Assembly: GCA_903899865.1 (NCBI GenBank)
Contig: CAIUKZ010000180.1
Coordinates: 1 to 12,404 of the forward strand
Direction: 5' to 3'
Length of the DNA: 12,404 nucleotides
From: an uncultured Bacteroidales bacterium
GTDB taxonomy: Bacteria; Bacteroidota; Bacteroidia; Bacteroidales; Paludibacteraceae
Both the position numbers and the translations under genes were made by a program. Position 1 is the stretch's first letter; each line of letters opens with the position of its first letter. Shown here in pieces: positions 6,437 to 12,404 of the stretch. Below the pieces are notes generated by a model that worked only from the letters and a program-made list of their open reading frames with translations, was not told the DNA's origin and made no database searches.

Positions 6437-6886
6437 ATGACAGTACATAGTAAAGCATTTAAATTTAGAATAATAAGTTTATTAATACTCATAAGTCTGG
6501 TAAGTGTAAAATTAGCAGCACAGAATTGGGATGTGCCAGCAGACAAAAAGGCTAAAAATTGCGACTTCAAATTTGATGAAGCAACTGCTAAACTTGGTGA
6601 AGCGATATATAGTAAAAAGTGTGCATCTTGTCATGGCACTCCTGCCAAAGGCAATAATCGTCGTGCATTTAAACCCGTTCCTCCAGATTTAGGATCTTCG
6701 GGGTCACAAAACTTGACTGATGGGGAATTGCTTTATATACTTAGTACAGGTAGGGGTTTGATGCCTTCATTTTTTGGCACACTCACAGAGAGTGACCAAT
6801 GGAAAGTGATTTCCTATCTTCGTAGTTTTAATAAATCATACAAACAAGTGGTATCTAAACCCAACTCAGCTCGTCCAAAAAAATAA
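6437..6886 (+). CDS. Periplasmic mono-haem cytochrome c (class I)
   Basis: A 149-residue protein with a Sec signal peptide (about 1-28, ending 'KLAAQ'), one haem c site CASCH (C62-C65-H66) and a likely sixth ligand Met109 in 'GRGLMPSF'. The C-terminal helix 'QWKVISYLRSF' is typical of class I cytochromes c. The mature protein should be soluble and periplasmic and able to shuttle electrons, here most simply between the FeS-NrfD module and the oxidase. It is a close paralogue of the next gene. Their first ~137 residues align without gaps, sharing 'QNWDVPADKKAKN', the haem site and the Met at the same positions. One extra Cys (C42, Ser in the paralogue) lies outside the haem motif. The tail is Lys/Pro-rich with no membrane helix. 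Confidence 0.9.
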   Translation: MTVHSKAFKFRIISLLILISLVSVKLAAQNWDVPADKKAKNCDFKFDEATAKLGEAIYSKKCASCHGTPAKGNNRRAFKPVPPDLGSSGSQNLTDGELLYILSTGRGLMPSFFGTLTESDQWKVISYLRSFNKSYKQVVSKPNSARPKK

Positions 6887-6940
6887 ATAAGACTTTGGAA
6901 TAAAAAACAGCATAATACATTTGGCAATACATTATTAAAT

Positions 6941-7852
6941 ATGGCACACTTCAATAAAGCATTTCAATTCAAGACTAGGAGTATAATTGTACTTTTGACA
7001 GTTTTCGGTTTTCAGCTCACAGCCCAAAACTGGGATGTGCCAGCTGATAAAAAGGCAAAAAACAGTTACATAAAGTTTGATAAAACCACAGCTTCGGAAG
7101 GTGAGGGTATCTACACCAAAAACTGTGCTTCATGTCATGGAAATCCTTCAAAGGGCAATGTGTTGAAATCTCTGAAACCAACACCACCTGATTTGGCATC
7201 GTCGGGCACACAAAAACTAACTGATGGTGAGCTGTTTTACATACTCAATACTGGTCGTGGTTTGATGCCATCATTCAAAGACGTTCTTTCTGAAAGCGAC
7301 AGATGGAAAGTGATTGCTTATGTACGTAGTTTCAACAAAAGCTATGTGCAAGTATTGTCTAACACCGACCCAACTAAAAGTGACAAAGTGAAAGTCACCA
7401 TGGTGTACAACCACGAAACCAATACAGTACGTGTGCAAGTTGTGGCTAAGGAGCAAAACACAAGCCTACCACTCAAAGATGCAGAAGTGTTGCTTTTTGC
7501 AAAACGCTATTTTGGTAAGCTACCAATAGAAAAAGGATTGAAAACAGACGAGAGTGGAGTGGCAAACTTTGTATATCCAAAAGATTTACCGGGTAATAAA
7601 TTGGGCGAAGTAGAGCTACTGGTCAAAGTAAATGATGAGGTGTATGGTGAGGTAGAATCGTCCACAAAACTTAAAATTGGCATTCCAACAGACAAGCCTG
7701 GTCTCACACAACAGCGTGCTATCTGGGGTGTATTAGCCAAAGCACCGTATTGGATTATTGCACTTTATCTGCTAGGAATTGCTACATTTGGGGTTTTTGT
7801 GTTATATTTAGTCAAAAATCTATTTGATTTTTGGAAAAAAGGGCAGCAATAG
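6941..7852 (+). CDS. Membrane-anchored cytochrome c with an added beta-rich domain
   Basis: A 303-residue protein in three parts. Residues 1-29 are a signal peptide. Residues 30-137 form a class I cytochrome c domain with CASCH (C62-C65-H66) and Met109, in the same register as the preceding gene. Residues ~148-255 form a beta-rich domain ('VKVTMVYNHETNTVRVQVVAKEQ', 'PLKDAEVLLFAKR', 'TDESGVANFVYP') that resembles Ig-like or carboxypeptidase-regulatory-like folds. A C-terminal membrane helix (about 268-291) is followed by 'DFWKKGQQ'. The haem domain would thus be held at the periplasmic face of the membrane, as expected for a fixed relay between a quinol-oxidising complex and a terminal oxidase. 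It stands 54 bp after its paralogue and is clearly a tandem duplicate with an extension gained or lost. The Ig-like label for the middle domain is from pattern only. Confidence 0.88.
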   Translation: MAHFNKAFQFKTRSIIVLLTVFGFQLTAQNWDVPADKKAKNSYIKFDKTTASEGEGIYTKNCASCHGNPSKGNVLKSLKPTPPDLASSGTQKLTDGELFYILNTGRGLMPSFKDVLSESDRWKVIAYVRSFNKSYVQVLSNTDPTKSDKVKVTMVYNHETNTVRVQVVAKEQNTSLPLKDAEVLLFAKRYFGKLPIEKGLKTDESGVANFVYPKDLPGNKLGEVELLVKVNDEVYGEVESSTKLKIGIPTDKPGLTQQRAIWGVLAKAPYWIIALYLLGIATFGVFVLYLVKNLFDFWKKGQQ

Positions 7853-7969
7853 TTGCTTCTTGAGCAAAGAATGTAATTGTGGTGCAAGAAATTAGTAATT
7901 TCATTATCAGCATTAATATTACCGCGTAAAGTGGATGGGGTTTCCTATTAACTAAAACATAATTGAACC

Positions 7970-8377
7970 ATGAAACAGCTAAAAACAATCTCTTGCATTG
8001 GGCGAATACTATTCGCTCTACCTATCGGCATGATGGGTTTAAATCACTTTCTGATGACACCATTGTTTGCACAACAGCTGAAGGAGTCTTTGATTCCCAA
8101 TGGAGCTTTTCTAATCATGATTTCGGGTTTAATGTTGATGATTGTCAGCGCATTTATCATGCTGAATAAATTTGTGGAGATTGCAAGCCTCTGGCTGATT
8201 GGGCTGTTGGTTATGATTATTTGCGCCATTCATATCCCTTCGTTGTTTTCGGAGGATATAAATGTGGCACAGTTGGCCTACATCGAGGTTTTAAAAACCA
8301 CTAGTTTGTTAGGTGGTGCTATTATGATTGCACTCTATTTGTATGAAAAACGAAAACTGGAGTCAAGCAACTCATAA
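7970..8377 (+). CDS. DoxX-family membrane protein
   Basis: A 135-residue, four-helix membrane protein. The N-terminal 'IGRILFALPIGMMGLNHFL' matches the conserved start of DoxX/DoxD-like proteins, and further helices fall at about residues 42-64, 68-88 and 106-125. No cysteine pair or cofactor site is visible. DoxX was named for the thiosulfate:quinone oxidoreductase of archaea, but most bacterial members have no assigned reaction. Here it sits between the cytochromes and SCO, 117 bp after the former and with 218 bp to the latter, so a membrane or quinone-linked accessory role is plausible but unproven. A frame starting at 7963 overlaps it and is spurious. The ATG at 7970 gives the complete first helix. 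Confidence 0.75.
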   Translation: MKQLKTISCIGRILFALPIGMMGLNHFLMTPLFAQQLKESLIPNGAFLIMISGLMLMIVSAFIMLNKFVEIASLWLIGLLVMIICAIHIPSLFSEDINVAQLAYIEVLKTTSLLGGAIMIALYLYEKRKLESSNS

Positions 8378-8395
8378 CACACCCATGTTCAAAAT

Positions 8396-8411
8396 ATAAT
8401 TTTTGACACAC
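8396..8411 (+). repeat. Direct repeat, copy 1 (14/16 identical to 8525-8540)
   Basis: ATAATTTTTGACACAC, repeated as ATAAACTTTGACACAC 129 bp downstream. The two copies flank the structured element at 8446-8486. The role is unknown; the shared TTTGACACAC is exact. Confidence 0.45.
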
Positions 8412-8445
8412 CTGGGCAAGAATATTCACAACATATCCGCTCTTA

Positions 8446-8486
8446 AAGTCCCCGCTGTTTATCCCGTCATAAACGGGAGGGGATTT
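8446..8486. repeat. GC-rich intergenic hairpin element
   Basis: AAGTCCCC (8446-8453) pairs with GGGGATTT (8479-8486, one G-U pair). Inside, two inner stems exclude each other: GTTTAT/ATAAAC (8457-8462 with 8469-8474) or TCCCGT/ACGGGA (8462-8467 with 8473-8478). The second stacks directly on the outer stem with an 8-nt bulge. The flanking AAAGTCCCC...GGGGATTTAGGGGC resembles a hairpin motif I recall from intergenic regions of many Bacteroidota, so it may be a dispersed repeat. It has no T run, so it is not a standard terminator, though it may still lower read-through or stabilise mRNA between DoxX and SCO. Confidence 0.5.
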
Positions 8487-8524
8487 AGGGGCTTAATAAT
8501 CAACACATGAAACGAGCACGACAA

Positions 8525-8540
8525 ATAAACTTTGACACAC
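8525..8540 (+). repeat. Direct repeat, copy 2 (14/16 identical to 8396-8411)
   Basis: ATAAACTTTGACACAC, 56 bp before the SCO start. TTTG here could act as a -33 element, but no TAnnTTTG box follows at the right distance, so it is recorded only as a repeat. Confidence 0.45.
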
Positions 8541-8595
8541 AAGGAGATGTTTATGTGCGAGTTCCATCTGACAATTAAAAAACAATTATAAACAG

Positions 8596-9354
8596 ATGAA
8601 ACAAACCATTTTCACACTATTCTTACTTCTGTTTGTATCAACAATCACATTTGCTCAGGTTGATCAATCTCCAGAAGTGGGTGTGATAGAACACCTTGGT
8701 GACACTTTGCCTTTGGATTTACAATTTGTAAATGAAAAATCGGAGAAAGTGACTCTGAGGCAATTGATTAATAAACCTACAATTCTTTCATTTGTTTATT
8801 TTGATTGTCCTGGTCTTTGCAGTCCATTGCTGGAAGGAGTCGGAGCAGTAATTAAAAAATCAGACCTAAAGTTGGGCGCTGATTATCAAGTGTTAACTAT
8901 TAGTTTTAATTATAGAGACACACCCGAAAAGGCAAAGGCAAAAAAGGAACGATTTGTACAGCGTTATTCCAAAGGGAATGAAAATGGATGGATATTTTTG
9001 ACTACAGATAGCGCTACTATTTATAAAATAACAAACGCTACTGGCTTTATCACCAAAGCTGTTGGGTTTGATTTTGTGCATCCATCTGCCATCATTGCAG
9101 TCAGTCCAAGTGGTCTTATAACTAGGTATTTGTATGGTATATCCTACTTGCCTGTGGATTTCAAGTTGGCAGTCATTGAAGCCAACAAAGAGCAACCAAG
9201 GTCGTCTATCCAAAAAATAATGATGTTGTGTTATACATACGATCCCGAAAATAAACGATTCGGATTGGATGTTACAAAGATTACAGGGAGTATCATACTT
9301 TTCATTTTACTAATTTTCATTGTAGTGTATCTTCTAAAACCCAAAAAGAAATAA
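8596..9354 (+). CDS. sco1: SCO1/SenC-family copper chaperone for cytochrome oxidase
   Basis: A 252-residue protein with a Sec signal peptide (1-20, 'TITFA|Q'), a thioredoxin-like SCO domain and a C-terminal membrane helix (about 228-247) followed by Lys residues. The copper site is complete: C71 and C75 in 'FDCPGLC' (CxxxC) and His162 in 'FVHPSAIIAV'. SCO proteins deliver copper to, and reduce, the CuA centre of oxidase subunit II. The oxidase genes follow at once (subunit I starts 15 bp after the stop), fixing the role. The C-terminal rather than N-terminal anchor differs from mitochondrial Sco1 but keeps the domain on the periplasmic face. Confidence 0.93.
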   Translation: MKQTIFTLFLLLFVSTITFAQVDQSPEVGVIEHLGDTLPLDLQFVNEKSEKVTLRQLINKPTILSFVYFDCPGLCSPLLEGVGAVIKKSDLKLGADYQVLTISFNYRDTPEKAKAKKERFVQRYSKGNENGWIFLTTDSATIYKITNATGFITKAVGFDFVHPSAIIAVSPSGLITRYLYGISYLPVDFKLAVIEANKEQPRSSIQKIMMLCYTYDPENKRFGLDVTKITGSIILFILLIFIVVYLLKPKKK

Positions 9355-9369
9355 TAATTTAATATCAAA

Positions 9370-10980
9370 ATGAGCAACGTATCAGCAAACAGTGAGTATG
9401 TAAGTTATCTAGACCATCAAGGCAAATACAAGGGTATTATGTCTTGGATAATGGCAACCGATCACAAGAGGATAGCATTATTGTACATGTATTCCATCAT
9501 GACCTTTTTTATAATTGGTGTAGTTCTAGGCATCATGATGAAACTTGAAATGTTAACACCAGGTGAAACCATCATGAAAGCCAAAATGTATAATAGTGTA
9601 TTCACACTCCACGGCATTTTGATGATTTTCATGGTTGTAATACCCGGATTGTCTGCAGTATTTGGGAATTTTTTCCTTCCAATTCATATTGGTGCTAAGG
9701 ACGTTTCGTTCCCAAAACTCAACCGCTTTTCATGGTGGATATTCGTAGTTGGGAGTATCATGGCAGTACTGTCACAAGTACTAAAAGATGGGCCACCAGA
9801 TACTGGATGGACATTTTATGCGCCATATAGCACCACTACCAGTTCTAATGTCATCATGGCTACAGCGGCAGCATTCGTACTTGGGTTTTCATCCATTCTT
9901 ACAGGATTAAATTTCATTGTAACGATACACCAATTGCGTGCGCCTGGCATGAAATTTTTCAACATGCCACTCTTTCCTTGGGCGTTATACGCTACTGCTT
10001 GGATTCAATTATTGGCAACACCCGTTATTGGTATCACTTTATTGATGCTTATTGCTGAACGAGCATTCCATATCGGCTTTTTCGACCCTGCATTGGGAGG
10101 CGACCCACTACTCTTTCAACATTTATTCTGGATATATTCTCACCCTGCGGTATATGTTATGATGCTTCCTGCCATGGGTGTAATTACTGAAATCATTCCC
10201 ACATTTTGTCAGCGTCAAATCTATGGTTACAAAGCAGTGGCTGTATCTAGTCTTGCTATTGCTGGTGTAGGTTTTTTGGTATGGGGACACCACATGTACA
10301 CATCTGGTATGAGCGACACAGCTCGCTGGTTTTTCTCCTTGCTCACATTTATAGTGGCTGTGCCTAGTGCTATCAAGGTGTTCAACTGGATTACCACTAT
10401 GTACAAAGGTTCGATTGATGTGAAACCACCATTTTTGTATGCATTGGCTTTTATATTCCTGTTTATTATTGGTGGTACCACTGGGTTGCTTTTAGGATCT
10501 GTGGCAACCAATGTGCAGGTACATGATACTTCGTTTGTGGTGGCTCACTTTCATTACATTATTTTTGGTGGAATGGGATTTGCGTTTTTTGCCGCCATTC
10601 ACTACTGGCTACCAAAAATGTACGGAAAAATGTATGATTTTAAAATGGCAAACATCGGATTGGTGATTAATTTCATCGGATTCAACTTGTTGTATTTTCC
10701 TCAATTTATAATTGGTATTCAAGGCATGCCACGTAGATATTTTGACTATCCAGCAAAGTTTCAACCAGCACAATTGGTTTCCTCTATAGGCGGTTTCATA
10801 CTAGTCACAGGATTAATTATCATGATTTACACACTTGTAAAAGGTGCTCGCAAAGGTGCACCTGCTCCAGCCAATCCTTGGCGTGGTTCTACATTGGAGT
10901 GGCAAATTCCGTCACCACCATCAGTTGAAAACTTTGATGAGGAGCCTGTTATTAAAGAAAATCCATACGATTATAAATAA
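9370..10980 (+). CDS. ctaD: Haem-copper oxidase subunit I (cytochrome c oxidase, A2-type)
   Basis: A 536-residue subunit I with about 12 membrane helices; it reduces O2 and pumps protons. Ligands visible: His81 ('TLHG', haem a), His258, His307 and His308 (CuB, 'YSHPAVY' and 'WGHHMY'), His393 (haem a3) and His395 (haem a) in 'HDTSFVVAHFHY'. Tyr262 is the tyrosine cross-linked to the CuB histidine. The K-channel Lys is in 'PSAIKVFNW'. In A1 enzymes this stretch reads GHPEVY; here Ala260 replaces the Glu and is preceded by Tyr256-Ser257. This is the mark of A2-type oxidases such as the Rhodothermus and Thermus caa3 enzymes. The C-terminus ends with the common 'TLEWQIPSPP..ENF' tail and is not fused to subunit III. 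It sits 15 bp after sco1 and 58 bp before subunit III. Confidence 0.97.
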   Translation: MSNVSANSEYVSYLDHQGKYKGIMSWIMATDHKRIALLYMYSIMTFFIIGVVLGIMMKLEMLTPGETIMKAKMYNSVFTLHGILMIFMVVIPGLSAVFGNFFLPIHIGAKDVSFPKLNRFSWWIFVVGSIMAVLSQVLKDGPPDTGWTFYAPYSTTTSSNVIMATAAAFVLGFSSILTGLNFIVTIHQLRAPGMKFFNMPLFPWALYATAWIQLLATPVIGITLLMLIAERAFHIGFFDPALGGDPLLFQHLFWIYSHPAVYVMMLPAMGVITEIIPTFCQRQIYGYKAVAVSSLAIAGVGFLVWGHHMYTSGMSDTARWFFSLLTFIVAVPSAIKVFNWITTMYKGSIDVKPPFLYALAFIFLFIIGGTTGLLLGSVATNVQVHDTSFVVAHFHYIIFGGMGFAFFAAIHYWLPKMYGKMYDFKMANIGLVINFIGFNLLYFPQFIIGIQGMPRRYFDYPAKFQPAQLVSSIGGFILVTGLIIMIYTLVKGARKGAPAPANPWRGSTLEWQIPSPPSVENFDEEPVIKENPYDYK

Positions 10981-11038
10981 AAATCTACCGATTGATTAAC
11001 ACTTTTTTGCATCTAAAAGATAAAAACCATCAATTTAT

Positions 11039-11656
11039 ATGAGTCAACACACAGCACACATCGAAGAGCATAGAGACGATGAAGCATCCAAACTGGGGAT
11101 GTGGCTCTTCATATTCACCGAATTACTTTTGTTTGGAGGTTTATTTCTAGTCTATTCCATTTTCAGAATGCAGTACCCGGTAGAATTTCGTGAGTGCAGC
11201 TTGGAATTGAGTGTAACCATTGGTGCTATAAACACTGTGGTGCTTCTTTTCAGTAGTATGACGGTAGCCATGTCTATGACTGCAATCCAAAAAAATGATA
11301 TGAAAAAGGCATTGCTATACATTGGAGTAACACTTTTTTGTGCAGCCATTTTTTTGGTAAACAAGTATTTTGAATGGAGTGGTAAGTTTCATCATGGTTT
11401 ATATCCTGGTTCTGAATTGATGACGCATCTGGATAGAGGACACCATTTGTATTTTAGTTTGTACTTCTTCATGACTGGCCTACATGCGCTGCATATCATC
11501 ATCGGAATGACATTGCTGTTTGTGTGTTATTTCAAGGTACGGAAGAATACCATTCATTCACAAGACTATGTTTTGCTTGAAAATAGCGCATTGTATTGGC
11601 ACTTAGTCGATTTGATTTGGATTTTCTTGTTCCCTTTGATGTATTTGATTTCCTAA
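11039..11656 (+). CDS. ctaE: Cytochrome c oxidase subunit III
   Basis: A 205-residue, five-helix subunit III of the short bacterial type. Characteristic stretches are 'KLGMWLFIFTELLLFGGLF' (helix 1), the 'LFCAAIFLVNKYFEW' helix, 'YFSLYFFMTGLHALHIIIGM' and 'LENSALYWHLVDLIWIFLFPLMYL' at the C-terminus. Both late stretches hold the conserved His and Glu residues. The subunit binds subunit I and stabilises proton uptake; it carries no metal. Its position between subunits I and IV is the normal one. The acidic, His-rich N-terminus ('HTAHIEEHRDDEASK') is cytoplasmic. Confidence 0.96.
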   Translation: MSQHTAHIEEHRDDEASKLGMWLFIFTELLLFGGLFLVYSIFRMQYPVEFRECSLELSVTIGAINTVVLLFSSMTVAMSMTAIQKNDMKKALLYIGVTLFCAAIFLVNKYFEWSGKFHHGLYPGSELMTHLDRGHHLYFSLYFFMTGLHALHIIIGMTLLFVCYFKVRKNTIHSQDYVLLENSALYWHLVDLIWIFLFPLMYLIS

Positions 11657-11683
11657 CTTATTGTACGGATTAATTATAAAAAC

Positions 11684-11968
11684 ATGGCAAATAATACCAC
11701 CCATACCATTGAGTACCAATCACTGTCTAAGACATTATTGATACTACTTTTCTTAACCTTTGTGACCATTAGTATCGCGAGTGTACAACTGGGCGCTTTC
11801 ACATTGGCAGTAGCATTGTTGATAGCCTGTGTAAAATCATTTATCGTGTTGTCGCATTTTATGCATTTAAAGTATGAAAGCCTACTTCTTAGAATTCTGG
11901 TGGCCATGGTTTTTGTACTTTTTGCTTTGATAGTGGCTATTACTTTTATTGATTATGCTTTTAGATAA
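11684..11968 (+). CDS. ctaF: Cytochrome c oxidase subunit IV, bacterial type
   Basis: A 94-residue protein with three membrane helices (about residues 17-34, 36-56 and 66-90). The family signature 'KSFIVLSHFMHLKYE' follows the second helix. This is the small bacterial subunit IV (CtaF/CoxD-like), which lies next to subunit III in many oxidase operons and helps assembly. It starts 27 bp after subunit III. Confidence 0.88.
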   Translation: MANNTTHTIEYQSLSKTLLILLFLTFVTISIASVQLGAFTLAVALLIACVKSFIVLSHFMHLKYESLLLRILVAMVFVLFALIVAITFIDYAFR

Positions 11969-12060
11969 TGTTTAAGTAATTACATCGTCAAATTTACAAG
12001 TTATAAACTTCAATGAATTTGTAACTGACTTTCAATTTATAAATTATTAAATTTTCATAT

Positions 12061-12404
12061 ATGTTTAGTAAAGCATCCAATTTTGTTTACGGAGTAGATT
12101 CGGCGTTTCTAATTATTACGGGTATTTCTGTGTTTTTTTTGGTTGTGCTAACGGCTTTGATGATCTATTTTGTCATCAAATACAATCGTAAAAATGGAAA
12201 ACCGGCACAACAAATCAAGGACAATATGGCATTGGAAATCACTTGGATTGCTATCCCAATGATAATAGTGTTGTACATGTTTTACATTGGTTGGAAAGGG
12301 TTTATACCCATGCGCGTAGTGCCCGAAGATGCCATTGAAATTACTGCGGAAGGTAGCATGTGGAAGTTTAAGTTCGAATACCCTGGAAATAAAATTGCCG
12401 ACAC
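12061..12404 (+). CDS. ctaC: Cytochrome c oxidase subunit II, N-terminal part
   Basis: The frame from ATG 12061 is open to the window end (114 residues) and is cut off there. It has the two-helix hairpin of subunit II: helix 1 at about residues 15-40 ('AFLIITGISVFFLVVL'), a Lys/Asn-rich loop, then 'LEITWIAIPMIIVLYMFYIGWKGF' (58-81). The start of the cupredoxin domain follows, with 'IEITAEGSMWKFKFEYPG', where the aromatic-rich strand contacts cytochrome c. The CuA ligands and any fused C-terminal cytochrome c domain would be beyond the window. There is no lipobox or long signal before helix 1. It is unusual that subunit II comes last, after I, III and IV, and 92 bp after subunit IV. Confidence 0.93.
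   Translation, partial: MFSKASNFVYGVDSAFLIITGISVFFLVVLTALMIYFVIKYNRKNGKPAQQIKDNMALEITWIAIPMIIVLYMFYIGWKGFIPMRVVPEDAIEITAEGSMWKFKFEYPGNKIAD

Noticed and set aside
7963..8169. 68-codon plus-strand ORF overlapping the DoxX gene
   Set aside because: It overlaps the DoxX start in another frame; the composition is not protein-like and the DoxX frame has clear family features.
8507..8578. A 23-codon ORF upstream of sco1
   Set aside because: Too short to judge, with no recognisable motif or clear ribosome binding site. Kept only as part of the spacer observation.

Overview
The window looks like chromosomal DNA of a member of the Bacteroidota. It is AT-rich. The first gene ends in a type IX secretion (Por) C-terminal sorting domain, a TTTG-N19-TATATTTG promoter of the Bacteroidetes sigma type is present, and Shine-Dalgarno sequences are mostly absent. 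The cytochrome oxidase gene set is that of an aerobic bacterium. Genus or species cannot be given from the sequence alone.

Layout. 1-622: the 3' end of a secreted T9SS-sorted protein, closed by a perfect 16-bp terminator hairpin. 668-1843 (or 1883): an IS256-like insertion sequence with a zinc-binding N-terminus. Its transposase looks damaged twice: a frameshift just after the apparent ATG and a premature TGA near the C-terminus. The 16-bp end sequence occurs three times, once at the left and twice inverted at the right. 2012-3021: tatA and tatC, a minimal Tat translocon. 3022-3097: a degenerate 7-9 nt tandem repeat ending in a 13-bp hairpin. 3127-3492 (minus strand): a small protein with a twin-arginine signal. 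3493-4076: a 584-bp non-coding stretch with a good promoter pointing right.

4077-12404 is one long co-directional respiratory cluster. It contains a Tat-exported four-motif [4Fe-4S] ferredoxin subunit, an NrfD/PsrC-type quinone-site membrane subunit, two tandem mono-haem c cytochromes (the second carrying an extra beta-rich domain and a membrane anchor), a DoxX-family membrane protein, a SCO1/SenC copper chaperone, and haem-copper oxidase subunits I, III, IV and the start of II. Subunit I is A2-type: it has a YSHPAVY motif and lacks the usual Glu.

Working model (inference): the FeS-NrfD pair lacks a molybdopterin catalytic subunit in this operon. It probably passes electrons between the quinone pool and the two cytochromes c, which feed the aa3/caa3-type oxidase assembled with SCO. 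This would be a reduced analogue of alternative complex III coupled to its oxidase. The Tat genes and the small Tat substrate next door suggest that export of the cofactor-bearing FeS subunit is part of the same functional neighbourhood. The most interesting points are this bc1-free and Mo-subunit-free quinol:cytochrome c:O2 module, the two missing cluster-ligand cysteines in its ferredoxin subunit, and the duplicated cytochromes.
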